The position numbers were made by a program, and so were the translations under genes. Below the pieces are notes generated by a model that was not told the origin of the DNA, searched no databases, and worked only from the letters and a program-made list of their open reading frames with translations. This document shows positions 20,601 to 29,046 of a DNA stretch of 39,402 nt, one piece after another. Each line of letters opens with the position of its first letter. Positions within the stretch are counted from its first letter, which is position 1. The DNA comes from Dichelobacter nodosus. GTDB lineage: Bacteria; Pseudomonadota; Gammaproteobacteria; Beggiatoales; Beggiatoaceae. The stretch spans positions 1 to 39,402 of the forward strand of contig DYPE01000011.1 in NCBI GenBank assembly GCA_020720085.1. The letters run 5' to 3'.

Positions 20601-21617
20601 GCTGAGCTTAGCCGCCTGGCTTTCGCCGTCTTTTTCATGGTGTTTGTCTTCTTCGCCATACGCCTTGCCCGTGTAGAACGTGGCGATTTGTTTTACGCCT
20701 TCTTGCAATTGCGCCAAACTTTCGACTTGGCTTTGCGCGTTGCCGTTTCCGCCCCGTTCATTTTGAAATACATTAGCAACGTCGCGGATATACACAGGTC
20801 GCCCATTGAACGTGCCCACCACCAATTCGGCAATGTCTTCGGCTTTGCGTAGAAAACTACCCGTATATACGGTGAAATGGTTGTTGCCCGTCTCAATGCT
20901 GCCCGCTTGGGTTTCGCTATTGGCGGTATGGATGGTGTTGGCAATTTGATCCAGCGTAACCTGAAAACTGGACAGACGTTCAGGCATAACTTCAACCCGT
21001 ACTTCCTCAGGCCGTCCGCCGACCACGAAGCCTGGGCCGGTGGAAGGCACTTCCTTTAAGCCTTGCAACACGTCAAAGGCCAGCGTGCGCAAGGTACGGT
21101 CGTCTACAGTTTCTGACCACAGTGTCAGCGTTACCACGGGCACGTCATCAATGCCCTTTGCCTTTACAATGGGTTGGGAAACGCCAGGGGGGATTTTATC
21201 CAGGTTGGATTGTAATTTGTCATGCACTTTGAAAATGGATTTTTCTAACTGTTCGCCCACTTTGAAGCGCACAGTCACCATGCCGCGTCCCCGTTCAGAA
21301 GCCGCGTAAACGTGCTCTACATCAGGAATTTCACTCATGACTCTTTGCAGAGGCTCAATTGCCAAGCTGGCAACTTGCTCAGCGGTAGCGCCAGGGTATT
21401 GCACAAAAATATCCGCCATGGGCACGGAGATTTGTGGGTCTTCCTGGCGTGGGGTAATAATCAGCCCCATGATGCCCATGAACAACATGGCAATAAATAG
21501 CAGAGGGGACAGTGGCGAATGAATGAAACTTTGCGCCATTTGTCCCGCCAGGCCGAGATGGACGGGCGGTTGTTGTCCATGAATCGGCGGGCGGGGCGGA
21601 GAATTTTGTGGGGTCAT
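17676..21617 (-). CDS. RND-family efflux transporter permease with long C-terminal extension
   Basis: This is an inner-membrane proton-driven efflux pump of the AcrB/HAE1 type, 1313 residues. The two six-helix halves and two periplasmic porter regions are clear. The TM4 proton-relay pair is present (GILVDDAIVVIEN, Asp466-Asp467). The TM10 Lys of AcrB is replaced by Arg1040 in GIIVRNSILLVDY. A charged His-rich insert lies at 318-335. After TM12 (ends about 1122) comes an unusual ~190-residue tail: a further hydrophobic segment at about 1160-1186, then Pro-rich and low-complexity sequence to the end. Typical pumps are about 1030-1060 residues. It follows its adaptor gene by 44 bases. The substrate is unknown. 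Confidence 0.93.
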   Translation of the reverse strand: MTPQNSPPRPPIHGQQPPVHLGLAGQMAQSFIHSPLSPLLFIAMLFMGIMGLIITPRQEDPQISVPMADIFVQYPGATAEQVASLAIEPLQRVMSEIPDVEHVYAASERGRGMVTVRFKVGEQLEKSIFKVHDKLQSNLDKIPPGVSQPIVKAKGIDDVPVVTLTLWSETVDDRTLRTLAFDVLQGLKEVPSTGPGFVVGGRPEEVRVEVMPERLSSFQVTLDQIANTIHTANSETQAGSIETGNNHFTVYTGSFLRKAEDIAELVVGTFNGRPVYIRDVANVFQNERGGNGNAQSQVESLAQLQEGVKQIATFYTGKAYGEEDKHHEKDGESQAAKLSASAAPSVTIAIAKKIGTNGVAVAAAVLEKITEMKGNIIPADVHVEITRNYGKSANDKVNNLVKKLFIATGAVTLLVLFSLGLRPAVVVTLVIPVVILLTVFSAWLLGFTIDRVSLFALIFSIGILVDDAIVVIENIYRRWLLKGEIDTETAVDAVREVGNPTILATFTVVAALLPMGFVSGMMGPYMMPIPALGSVAMIFSLFAAFVFTPWWAMRLKPSLKQLHESEIKEHRTNERLESFFRRLLTPLIENKTKGWLFFAALVVGFFLALSMFFFKIVEVKMLPLDNKPEFNVFVDLPEGAALTETTNLVHQFAEILRAIPEVTALQTYVGTSQPFDFNGMVRHYYLRDKPWQADIHVQLLDKKHRHRTSHDIALEARRLVRELNEKQTRKASITVVEMPPGPPVLQSIVAEVYGPSDKIRREVAGKLTEFFQQAKIIDDVDNYMAQPYNTLQFQVDTEKAVRKGVSVDAINRNLTMALGGYQLGDVKQGTVLEPTYIVMQVPLNVRAEITHLYDLPIPTTNGKTIPLAELGEFINVPQDPIIYHKDLRRMEYVVGDPVGIYDKDANKYSLSAPIYGMLEVEELLQSYTTPDNVTLTSYWMEAPPNSLQSAFEWSGEWTVTYETFRDMGLAFGVALILIYILVVWLFGNFIVPAVIMAPIPLTLLGIIPGHWLLQVITGNPTYFTATSMIGWIALAGIIVRNSILLVDYSIHEVQKGTQLQDAVILACKTRTRPIMITALALVAGSFVIIFDPIFQGMAISLLFGVMVSTLLTLVVIPLGCISVGPHALCAGSGFSPPPLAGKSSTAETSSQTSGGAWRETLMNVLSTVYYLVRMLLIALWMGVTTLWKKATQKPAPPNPPSPVGGGGSVPPHSPPAASQTSPPAPVKPPVLFTAEEVKTVLAPAETQPVATTQQPQPRVEMVTLLQEEALPDEQTEEVDKKTAKPASTKTASGKTRGIRLKPLSSSKDSNPPE

Positions 21618-21661
21618 AACAAATCAGCTCAAATGGGAGAAATTGCGCGGAACTTGCGAGT

Positions 21662-22804
21662 CTAACGGCTCCGTGAGGAATATTCCGGTGCGCCGCTACC
21701 GCCTGGCGGATTGGTTTGTATTTCGTCGCCAGGTTCCAGCCCGCTGAGGATAGTGACTTCATTAGGATAAATTTTGCCAATACGCACCACACGCAATTCT
21801 GTGCCGTTATCTTTGCGTAGGTACACGCTGGGCAAGCTGCCACGTTGCACCAGGGCTGCCGATGGAATGACCGGGACATAGCGTGGGGGTGTGGTAACAT
21901 CTTGAATTTCAACATGAGCGTACTGACCTGGATAGGTTGGCGTACCTGGTGGCAAATCGAATTTTACCGTGACGGTGTGGCGTTGCGTGTCTGCGACCGG
22001 AAATATCTGTGCAACCCGCACTTTGCCCCAGCCACCCACGTCTAATTTGGCATTGAGCACCATCCCTTCGCGCAATCCAGTAATCATGCGGGCAGGCACT
22101 TCCACTTGGATTTGCAATTGTTTGGTATCCGCGAATTTGATAAGCGGCATACCGGGTTGTACGGTATCACCAATCTCTATGAATTTATTTACAATCACGC
22201 CTAGAAAGGGGGCCAAACTTTTGGTGTCGCGAATTTTGGCATCTAGTGCTTCCAATTTGGACTGGGCCATCATAATGGCGTTGCGCGCTTGCTGCATCTG
22301 GCTACCCACATTCGCCAATTCGGCCTGGCGATCCAGATCCTTATCACTACTTGTCACCATCTCTGCCACATTTTCAGTAAACATTTCGTCAAACATCTTG
22401 GGCATTCCCATGCCACCAGGCGCTTTGCTGGGCGAGTCAGGCGAAAATACTTCTTTGGTATATTGCGCTTCCGCATTGCGGGAGGATGCCTGCGCATTTA
22501 GATATTCGCCCCAAGCGGCACGATGTTGGGCCAGTAATTCGGTATCATCAATTGATACTAACACAGTATTCGCTTCAAACGAGTCACCTTCCTTGCCAGC
22601 AATGGCTTTCACACGCCCGGGAACCTGGGCGGAGAGCGTGACTTCCTTGGATGGGATAACCGTGCCGCCCAATGCCACAGCGGTGAAGATAGGGCGTGCT
22701 TTTACTGTGTCAAACTGGGGCGGCGGTGTTTGCGCTGCAACGGAGTTAAAAAAACAGACAGCCAATACGCCAGTAAGCAGTAGACTTCGCTTTGAACATA
22801 TCAT
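21662..22804 (-). CDS. RND efflux periplasmic adaptor (membrane fusion protein)
   Basis: The adaptor links the RND pump to an outer-membrane channel. The 380-residue protein begins with a signal peptide (about residues 1-24, ending SVAAQ). It has a biotinyl-lipoyl-like half (GRVKAIAGKEGDSFEANTVL), a long helical hairpin region at about 75-190 containing a Met/Pro-rich insert (GGMGMPKMFDEM), a second lipoyl half (LGVIVNKFIEIGDTVQPG) and beta-barrel/membrane-proximal domains. No outer-membrane factor gene lies nearby, so the pump probably shares a TolC-like channel encoded elsewhere. It is the first gene of the adaptor-pump-ParA run. Confidence 0.93.
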   Translation of the reverse strand: MICSKRSLLLTGVLAVCFFNSVAAQTPPPQFDTVKARPIFTAVALGGTVIPSKEVTLSAQVPGRVKAIAGKEGDSFEANTVLVSIDDTELLAQHRAAWGEYLNAQASSRNAEAQYTKEVFSPDSPSKAPGGMGMPKMFDEMFTENVAEMVTSSDKDLDRQAELANVGSQMQQARNAIMMAQSKLEALDAKIRDTKSLAPFLGVIVNKFIEIGDTVQPGMPLIKFADTKQLQIQVEVPARMITGLREGMVLNAKLDVGGWGKVRVAQIFPVADTQRHTVTVKFDLPPGTPTYPGQYAHVEIQDVTTPPRYVPVIPSAALVQRGSLPSVYLRKDNGTELRVVRIGKIYPNEVTILSGLEPGDEIQTNPPGGSGAPEYSSRSR

Positions 22805-23140
22805 AAGTTAAGTTCAGCCAAATTGAGTGAATATCAAGAAAAGGATGGCTTCTGCCCCGTATTGAGCAGAATTAGGTTATTGACAGCTGCCATCAATACG
22901 CAGACGGCTGGGTCAGTGTCTATATAAAAAGGCACTGCTTCGTGGCTGGTGAGTGTCTCACAAAAAATATGGCTACACATCTTTCCCTGCTTCAGTTATG
23001 GAACCCTCTGTTTCATCTAGTGAGGTGGCCAGTATCGCATGACCTCTCTGGCTAGAGACGGGCATATGTCCGTTAAATCAAATAAAAATTATGCTCACGC
23101 GCTGCCTTAAAGAGAGCCGGTGAATTTTACGAATCCATGT
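22805..23140. other. Gene-free gap upstream of the efflux adaptor
   Basis: No ORF with coding character is visible. On the - strand TTGATG and TAATTC, 16 bases apart, lie about 70 bases before the adaptor start and could be a weak promoter. No operator or riboswitch was recognised. Confidence 0.4.
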
Positions 23141-23202
23141 AAAAAAAGTCACGACTTTCATCTAGATCGGGGCAGATGGCGAGTTTGCGCCTGCCCCGAT
23201 CT
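23141..23202 (-). terminator. Two stem-loops downstream of the SCP2-like gene
   Basis: Reading the - strand, a 12-bp stem (23202-23191 with 23175-23164, AGATCGGGGCAG) comes first. A short AAAGTCGTGACTTT hairpin (about 23157-23144) follows and runs into a T-tract ending at 23141. The second has the form of an intrinsic terminator. The first may reinforce it or stabilise the mRNA 3' end. Confidence 0.6.
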
Positions 23203-23234
23203 TAACCGATGGCCGTGTGTGCTATGTTGGCCAA

Positions 23235-23636
23235 TTATGCTACCCGGCCCATAACTGAAAAGCTCTTAATAAAAGGCCCTGCCATACGTGGATCCTTGAC
23301 CATGGCCATGTAATCACCCACATTGAATTTTATCTTGCGTTGAGTATATGCCATGCCCAAGCCCATCATGCCAATCCCTTTTTCCACCCATTTTTGCCAA
23401 TTTTCCCGGTTGGCGCGTAAGTCCCAATTCAAAGCTTCACCATTGTAGGGACCAGCGCGCACGACACGGCCATTTTCCACGGTAATGATGCCAACCGGTG
23501 TTGCGCTACCGTCATCAAAACCGTAGCCTATGGTTGAATTAAAATTGATTTTTTCCAAAGTATCCACGATTTCAGGTTCTTTATTCCATTCTTCCATGAA
23601 TTTTTCCATCCATTCCTGCGAAAACAGCTCAGCCAT
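23235..23636 (-). CDS. SCP2-like lipid-binding domain protein
   Basis: The 133-residue protein looks like a stand-alone SCP2 (sterol carrier protein 2-like) domain. It has an N-terminal helix, IGYGFDDGSATPVGIITVENGRVV, a central acidic region and a C-terminal GDYMAMVKDPRMAGPFIKSFSVMGRVA segment typical of the hydrophobic-pocket fold. Such proteins bind lipids or other hydrophobic ligands; the ligand here is unknown. I chose ATG 23636 because GGAGG lies five bases upstream. The frame can be extended only to a TTG four codons earlier. It is a single gene with its own terminators. The family assignment is moderate. Confidence 0.6.
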   Translation of the reverse strand: MAELFSQEWMEKFMEEWNKEPEIVDTLEKINFNSTIGYGFDDGSATPVGIITVENGRVVRAGPYNGEALNWDLRANRENWQKWVEKGIGMMGLGMAYTQRKIKFNVGDYMAMVKDPRMAGPFIKSFSVMGRVA

Positions 23637-23762
23637 GAAAGCCTCCAAAATATTTTATATTGAATAGGTTATTGCGAAAAAAATGATATTATCCCACTTT
23701 GAGGGAAATTTCTACGATCCCTACTTCAAGTTTGCCACGCCATGCCTAATACCATCCCAGGA

Positions 23763-24479
23763 TTAGGTTTGATTGTCAATCCAAGCTTGTGCAATCTTGT
23801 TGATTTCTGATGCACTTTTCCCTTCTGGGGTGATCAGCGGCCCACAACGTAGGGTAATTTCTCCAGGTTTTTTTAACCAGGCGTTGCGTGGCCAATACGA
23901 ACCGGCATTATGCCATACTGGCAACACTGGCGTCTGCGAATATTCCGCCAGCATGGCACCGCCTACGTTGAATTTGCCGGTTGTTCCCGGCGGCAGGCGG
24001 GTACCTTCGGGAAATATGATAACCCATCTGCCCGCATCCAGTGCTCGTTTTCCTTGAACGGTGAGGTGCTTAAGCGCTACCGTGCGTTTTTCGCGATCAA
24101 TGGCGATAACGCCCAGTTGGCGTAGCCCCCAACCGAACAAAGGAATGCGTAGGAGTTCTTTTTTTACCACCCACACCTGCGGCGGGAAATAAACCGGAAA
24201 AAAAATAGTTTCCCATGCGGATTCGTGGCGGCTAAGCACAATCACCGGCTGCGTGGGAGGCGGAATATGCTCGGTGCCTTCAATGCGGCAACGCAGGCCG
24301 CAGGTTTTGTCCAGCCACCAAATGATAAAACGTGACCAACTGGTTACCACACGGTAGCGCGGCATGTACGCCAACCACTGGCTGAACGGTAGCACCAGGG
24401 CGAATAGCAGCAGAGCGCCGACATATCCTGCGTTAAAAAACCAGGAGCCTAGCCATATTCTAAGTGTCCAGAAGGACAT
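23763..24479 (-). CDS. plsC: 1-acyl-sn-glycerol-3-phosphate acyltransferase (PlsC family)
   Basis: The enzyme adds the second acyl chain to lysophosphatidic acid at the inner membrane. The 238-residue protein has N-terminal hydrophobic segments, the catalytic H(x4)E motif RHESAWE (His85, Glu90, with Glu instead of the commoner Asp), FPEGTR at 156-161 for glycerol-phosphate binding and the VWHNAG segment. I chose ATG 24479 (MSFWTLRIW). It overlaps the gmhB stop by 20 bases, whereas the earlier start at 24515 would overlap by 56 and lacks a better ribosome site. gmhB-plsC adjacency is common in betaproteobacteria, where glyS usually precedes; here it does not. Confidence 0.88.
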   Translation of the reverse strand: MSFWTLRIWLGSWFFNAGYVGALLLFALVLPFSQWLAYMPRYRVVTSWSRFIIWWLDKTCGLRCRIEGTEHIPPPTQPVIVLSRHESAWETIFFPVYFPPQVWVVKKELLRIPLFGWGLRQLGVIAIDREKRTVALKHLTVQGKRALDAGRWVIIFPEGTRLPPGTTGKFNVGGAMLAEYSQTPVLPVWHNAGSYWPRNAWLKKPGEITLRCGPLITPEGKSASEINKIAQAWIDNQT

Positions 24480-25002
24480 GCGCCACCGCTGCCAAGTCGT
24501 TAAAAACAGGAACATTTTGCATACCTTCCTGCGCCAGCAATGCCTCGCTTTTTGCGCCCTTGCCGGTGCGTACCAATATGGGATCCGCTCCCACTGCCGC
24601 TGCCGCCTTCAGGTCGCGAATTGAATCACCCACCACCGGCACATCGGCCAGCGCCAAGTTTAACCGCCGGGCCAGGTCATACAACATGCCTGGTTGCGGT
24701 TTGCGGCATAAGCAGCCATCCTCTGGGCCATGAGGACAATAAAAGATTGCCTCAATTTGTCCTCCTGCCGCTTCTAATTCGCGGTTCATTTTTTCGTGAA
24801 TACGATTCAGCATATCAATGCTCAATAAGCCTCTGGCAATGCCGGATTGATTGGTGACTACCACCACGCGGTACCCACTGCGGTTTAGGCGCGCAATGGC
24901 CTCCAAGCTACCAGGCAAAGCGCGCCATTCACTGGGAGATTTGATATAGGCGTCGGAATCAGCGTTAATAACGCCATCGCGATCTAGAATAATCAATGGC
25001 AT
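24460..25002 (-). CDS. gmhB: D-glycero-beta-D-manno-heptose 1,7-bisphosphate 7-phosphatase
   Basis: GmhB dephosphorylates heptose 1,7-bisphosphate in the ADP-heptose pathway for LPS inner core. The 180-residue protein is a HAD-superfamily phosphatase. The nucleophile motif LDRDGVIN has Asp7 and acid/base Asp9. VVVTNQSGIARG carries motif II Thr. The structural zinc site CPHGPEDGCLC has Cys89, His91, Cys97 and Cys99. The distal motif VGDSIRDLKAA is present. Length and motifs match the family. It is coupled to plsC by overlap. Other heptose genes are not in the window. Confidence 0.95.
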   Translation of the reverse strand: MPLIILDRDGVINADSDAYIKSPSEWRALPGSLEAIARLNRSGYRVVVVTNQSGIARGLLSIDMLNRIHEKMNRELEAAGGQIEAIFYCPHGPEDGCLCRKPQPGMLYDLARRLNLALADVPVVGDSIRDLKAAAAVGADPILVRTGKGAKSEALLAQEGMQNVPVFNDLAAVAHVLLDT

Positions 25003-25116
25003 AAGCCTACCGGCGTTAAGGGGTTGCTTAGCGCTTATGCAAAAATGCGTCTAACCGTCTAGCGACACAATCATCCGCTATTTTTGCCAACACTAATAAA
25101 TTGAATAATAATACAT

Positions 25117-25452
25117 TTATTGAAATTCGGAAACTCGCACGCGGCCATTGATCATGCGGCTGTTGCGCTGTTCCAACTTTGCCATTTTGCTCCAAAAGGC
25201 TGCGTTAAGATCAAATCCCGCCGCAATCGCTGTGCCCATCACTAAGATGAACAAATCCGCCGTTTCTTCCGCCAGTAGGGCAACGTCCTTGCCTTTGCTA
25301 ACGCAGGAGGAGATTTCGCCCAATTCTTCTGCCATCAGCGCGACTCGGTAAATCAATTCCTCGCCGCCCGTGTTTTTGAAGTCATGCTTGTCATGAAATG
25401 CCTGCACGGCAGCTAACATGGCTTGATAAGAGTCGGTATGTTGTATTGTCAT
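25117..25452 (-). CDS. MazG-like nucleotide pyrophosphohydrolase
   Basis: This small all-alpha NTP pyrophosphatase-type protein probably hydrolyses (d)NTPs or related nucleotides to monophosphates. The metal-binding pattern is visible as MAEELGEISSCV followed by AEETADLFILVMG, matching the ExxE...ExxD arrangement of MazG/dUTPase-like folds. The start is uncertain. MTIQHTDSYQ at 25452 gives 111 residues and fits the usual length. In-frame starts at 25494 (ATG) and 25512 (GTG) would add 14 or 20 residues without recognisable homology. It stands alone between gmhB and an ArnT-like gene. Confidence 0.75.
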   Translation of the reverse strand: MTIQHTDSYQAMLAAVQAFHDKHDFKNTGGEELIYRVALMAEELGEISSCVSKGKDVALLAEETADLFILVMGTAIAAGFDLNAAFWSKMAKLEQRNSRMINGRVRVSEFQ

Positions 25453-25627
25453 AGCTGTATTGTAATTTTCCAGGTGTAGATGTGCAACTTCCATTTTCAT
25501 TCTCGCGCGCACTTTAGGGTCATGGCCAAAATCAGCTTCCCATATTTTACATTGTGAACTGGGGCGTAATGTGAAGTCTCCGAAAAAAGTAACCGCTTTG
25601 CTGGTCGCACAGATGGCTCACTTTCTT

Positions 25628-27226
25628 TCAGTTTTGTAGCGGCTCATCTGCCAGTTGCAGCAGTGTTACGCCTTGTTGCTGGTACAACACCTGGTGGGGT
25701 GGTAAACCAGCGCAATGGCGGGTTTGCGTCAGCACTATGTCGCCAGGCTGTGGATCGCGCCGTTGCGCCACGCGCCCGGCGTACACGCTAAAGCTGGGCG
25801 TATGTATGCGCCACATGACCAGCGGCGCGTGTGAATCGCCCGCTGCACGGTAGCGTAGCGCGGCTTCTTTAACCGGACGTTGTTGGATGTCCGCCACCGC
25901 AGGCAGCACAGCGAGCGCCATCCACAGGTTCATGAAAATCCCCAAAATAATTAACTTGGGTAAGGCTGGCCAGCGCTGATCCCAGGCCAAGCCTGCGGTC
26001 AGCACCAGCGCGGCCAGGGTCCAACCATAGTATTCGCCGTCAAAAAAACGCGGCGAATCAGCGAGCATGGCTTGCGCGTGGGTGTCGTGGATATGCGGCA
26101 ACACGGCGGGAATCCATGCGGGTAACGCAAGGAATGTGGCCAACAGCAGCCCAGCGGGTAAAAATATCCACCAGCGGTTAGGCAGAGGTTGCACGGCCAA
26201 AATCACCAGCACGCCGCTGTAGCCGTACACAATGTAGTGCGGCAGTTTGGTAGCGGACGCTGAAAATAATACCAGGGCCACAGCCAGCCAAATCAGTCCA
26301 AACCGCGCCCATGGAATTTGCCACCATTGCCGCATATCGCGTAGCGCCAGCAGCAAAGCGGCGGTGTATGGTATCAGGCCCAGTAGAATGACCGGCAGAT
26401 AATACCACCAGCCGCCAGTGTGGCCTTCCATGGCTTGCTGAAAGCGCCCCAGGTTATGTTTGAAAAAAAATCCTTGGATGAACGCATCGCCTTCTTTGAG
26501 GTATTGCAGTAGGTACCACGGGGCGGCAATGAGCAAAAATAGCGTCCACGCCAATGGGTTGAAGGCTAAACGCAACCACGTCCGCCCAGCGCCATAGCTC
26601 AGGCAATACAATAATGAAACGGCGGCGGGAATGGCCACTGCCACGGGTCCCTTGGTCAGCACACCTAAACCGGCAGTTGCAGCGGCGAGATACAGGTAGC
26701 GCGCCACAGGTGGCGCGTCAGGCGCGCCACGCGCCACGCTAGGCAGGGCGTGGTAGAGCAAAAACAGGGTGGCGGCGAGCAGCGCATTTAGTAATGGGTC
26801 GGCAGTGGCAGCCTTGCCCATCAGCGCGATTTCTAAGCTGGTGGCCATAATGGCTACTGCTATCCAGCCGTGGCGCATGTCCACCGTTTTGCGCGCAAAC
26901 CAAAACAATACGCCCGCCCAAGCCAGGGCGCATAACACGGACGGCAAGCGGAACGCCCATTCACTGGGACCTAGCCAAGATACGCTGGCGGCTTGTAGCC
27001 AATAGCTTAAAACCGGCTTGTCATAGCGCGGTTGATCATTGAGATAGGTGGAAATAAAGTCCTGGCGTGCCAGCATTTCCATGGTCGCTTGGCTGAATGC
27101 ACCCTCATCCACGTCAAACAGCGGAACTTGGCCAATGCCCAGGATAAAGCCAGAAGAAACCGCCAATAGCGCCAGCCAAGCGTATAGCCGCACCTCCGCC
27201 GCAGGATTCATGCGGGTAAAGGCCAT
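25628..27226 (-). CDS. ArnT/PMT-like polytopic glycosyltransferase
   Basis: The 532-residue membrane protein has about twelve hydrophobic helices and the first periplasmic-loop motif FDVDEGAFSQATMEML (Asp38, Asp40, Glu41), followed by RYDKPVLSYWLQ. This is the pattern of the GT39/GT83 protein-mannosyl/ArnT family that transfers sugars from polyprenyl phosphate to lipid A or other periplasmic acceptors. The large C-terminal periplasmic part (after about residue 430) is present. The acceptor is unknown. No arn operon partners are nearby, so aminoarabinose transfer cannot be assumed. The start ATG has GCAGGA just upstream and follows a degraded nuoD copy by 74 bases. Confidence 0.82.
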   Translation of the reverse strand: MAFTRMNPAAEVRLYAWLALLAVSSGFILGIGQVPLFDVDEGAFSQATMEMLARQDFISTYLNDQPRYDKPVLSYWLQAASVSWLGPSEWAFRLPSVLCALAWAGVLFWFARKTVDMRHGWIAVAIMATSLEIALMGKAATADPLLNALLAATLFLLYHALPSVARGAPDAPPVARYLYLAAATAGLGVLTKGPVAVAIPAAVSLLYCLSYGAGRTWLRLAFNPLAWTLFLLIAAPWYLLQYLKEGDAFIQGFFFKHNLGRFQQAMEGHTGGWWYYLPVILLGLIPYTAALLLALRDMRQWWQIPWARFGLIWLAVALVLFSASATKLPHYIVYGYSGVLVILAVQPLPNRWWIFLPAGLLLATFLALPAWIPAVLPHIHDTHAQAMLADSPRFFDGEYYGWTLAALVLTAGLAWDQRWPALPKLIILGIFMNLWMALAVLPAVADIQQRPVKEAALRYRAAGDSHAPLVMWRIHTPSFSVYAGRVAQRRDPQPGDIVLTQTRHCAGLPPHQVLYQQQGVTLLQLADEPLQN

Positions 27227-27300
27227 TTATCCTGCATCACTGTACAGTCCAGCGCAAGAAGTTCCTGGCACGTGATTGCACCGGAACGTGGATTTCGCCA

Positions 27301-27603
27301 TTAACGATCCACCTCCGGCGGGCAGGCGTCGAGTGAAAACATGATTTGCGCGATGTCTTCAATGCGTCCACCCACGCACAGTTTTTCCAGCACTTGCACT
27401 GCGTGCATGGTGGATGGGCCGCGCACATGCACGCGCCAGGGTTTGGGGCCGCCAGTGGATACCACGTAAAACGCCAATTCGCCTTTGGAGGATTCGGTGC
27501 GCGCGTAGGCATCGCTTTTGGGCACATTCCACGCCAGCGGATTGGGCAGCGGATCAGTAATTCTCAATTTAACCCCCTTCACTTTAGTCATGAATTCCCC
27601 CAT
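27301..27603 (-). pseudogene. Truncated second copy of the nuoD-like 3' end
   Basis: Bases 27301-27552 match 29046-29297 at 249 of 252 positions. All three differences lie in the last 37 bases of the coding strand and are synonymous, one being TAA against TGA. The fragment encodes the last ~83 residues of the NuoD-like protein (PLPNPLAWNVPKSD to EVDR). It is fused to 17 foreign N-terminal codons, starting at an ATG with AGGGGG upstream, so a 100-residue product is possible but probably non-functional. Downstream, TAATG starts a 24-codon ORF (27302-27231, MAKSTFRCNHV...) whose first residues resemble the methyltransferase start MEKPT. Confidence 0.85.
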
Positions 27604-28137
27604 CCAACCCCCTGATCATAAAGCGCATCAGGTGCCCCCAGTCATCAAAAGGAACATACTGGAGCCATGCGCACGAATACTCAAAAAATGTCCGGCGCGA
27701 AGGCAGTAAACTGCGCACGGAGCAATATGCCGTATCCATCCCATTTCAGGTGGTTGGCAGTCGCCTTTTTACGCGCATCCGGCCACTCACCCAACCGTGC
27801 GCGAGTTTTGCTGAGCTGTCTGCTGGCGGTAAATGGTTTTTTTTACGCCGTGTGCAACTTTCATAACCAATTTATTTTAAATGTTAATTTTTTTGAGCGA
27901 CTGAAGTTTGAGAAAGTCACCTCAAGGTATATCAATGGGTTACAGAAAAAAGTTGCACACGGTGTTTTTTTTGTCAATGCTTCAAATGGTGTGGCCATGG
28001 CTTGTTCTTCGGTGAGTTGCAAAATCCCATTATGGCATTGCGGTCTTAAATTGGGAATTGCTACTACCAATCTGTTGTGTTTGACAAGCTGCCGTTTGCT
28101 AGCTGAGTAGTTACGATTGGGATTGACAACAGAGTAT
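27604..28137. other. Decayed/non-coding stretch between nuoD fragment and methyltransferase
   Basis: No ORF here has convincing coding features. On the - strand a 50-codon open stretch (LSKTRARLGEWPDARKK...) ends near 27677 and could be a remnant of an unidentified gene. The + strand 147-codon frame at 27667-28110 has no recognisable family and crosses an inverted repeat, so it is not called. Confidence 0.5.
27848..27962. repeat. 115-bp inverted-repeat element flanked by T-runs
   Basis: CCGTGTGCAACTTT (27848-27861) and AAAGTTGCACACGG (27949-27962) are perfect 14-bp inverted copies, with weaker pairing beyond (ATAACC/GGTTA). T-runs lie outside both arms: eight T end just before ACG at 27845, and eight T start at 27965. 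It may be a small MITE-like element or a terminator-type structure. Confidence 0.55.
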
Positions 28138-29046
28138 CTATTCGGCTGTAGCAATAATAAATTTGAAATCGCTACCTAGGGTATTTTCTGCCATCAATTT
28201 TCGCTCATAGTCAAAAGCAGCTTGAAGTATCGTATTGTGTGACGGATTGCCTGGATCGAAATTATTTATAACTGTGGGGTCAAAAATCAGGTTTAGCAAA
28301 GTCCCGCCCATTGCAAAGTTGCGAATTTCGTCAAAGTATTCCACCAGTAGCGGGTAGATGTCACTCGATCTTACGGCTTCCGAAGGATCAGCCGCAATGA
28401 TATCTTCTACAGCCGGACGGCGAATTTTTTTGTGCAAAGAGCCGTCAGTGCGTTTGAGCAATTCATCTGGAATTAAGGCAAGAAAGTGGTTGGCTGCTTC
28501 TAATTGCGCATCCGTCCACTGAAAGCGGGTGGGGCCAAAAAAATCAATGGCCACCAATTTACCACCGGGCTTCAGGCATTTTTTTATACCGCTAAACAAT
28601 GTTTCTAATTGTTCTACATGATGCAACGCCGCTTTGGCAAAAACAACCTCATACTTTTTATCACCAAACTCCCCCTGATTGACATCGCCAACCATGAATT
28701 GCAGACGGTTGGCAAACTCCCCGGCTTGCGCGTTGGCCGTTGCCACCCTCACCTCGGCAATGTCCACGCCAGTAATCGTGTCAAAGACATTATGCGCAAG
28801 CAATAGCTTCTCAAATGTGCCGTCGCCTGCGCATAGACTGAGTGCACAACTGTTGGCAAACTCAGGATAGGCTTGTTTTAAATAGTCAAATACGGTAGTC
28901 GCTGGTGATCCGAACACATCGCTATACAACAATTCTAATATCGTTGGATGGTCGCCCCAATCTACATAACCGGTCTGACCTTGATTTCTTTCCTGTTGCC
29001 AGCGATTCCAAAAATCCGCTCCATTTGGCGACGTTGGTTTCTCCAT
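28138..29046 (-). CDS. Class I SAM-dependent methyltransferase coupled to the NuoD-like gene
   Basis: The 302-residue protein has Rossmann methyltransferase motifs: motif I as ALSLCAGDGTFEKLL (variant CAGDG), motif II VDIAEVRVATA, AKAALHHVEQLE after an acidic GDV segment, and LKPGGKLVAIDFFGP. It resembles small-molecule or quinone-type methyltransferases, but the substrate cannot be assigned. I chose ATG 29046. It overlaps the NuoD-like stop as TGATG, so translation is likely coupled. The TTG one codon earlier is less likely. Coupling implies a shared function with the NuoD-like protein, or a fortuitous junction. Confidence 0.8.
   Translation of the reverse strand: MEKPTSPNGADFWNRWQQERNQGQTGYVDWGDHPTILELLYSDVFGSPATTVFDYLKQAYPEFANSCALSLCAGDGTFEKLLLAHNVFDTITGVDIAEVRVATANAQAGEFANRLQFMVGDVNQGEFGDKKYEVVFAKAALHHVEQLETLFSGIKKCLKPGGKLVAIDFFGPTRFQWTDAQLEAANHFLALIPDELLKRTDGSLHKKIRRPAVEDIIAADPSEAVRSSDIYPLLVEYFDEIRNFAMGGTLLNLIFDPTVINNFDPGNPSHNTILQAAFDYERKLMAENTLGSDFKFIIATAE

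Noticed and set aside
27667-28110. 147-codon + strand ORF between the nuoD copies
   Set aside because: It has no recognisable family or clear ribosome site, crosses the inverted repeat, and its composition looks non-coding.
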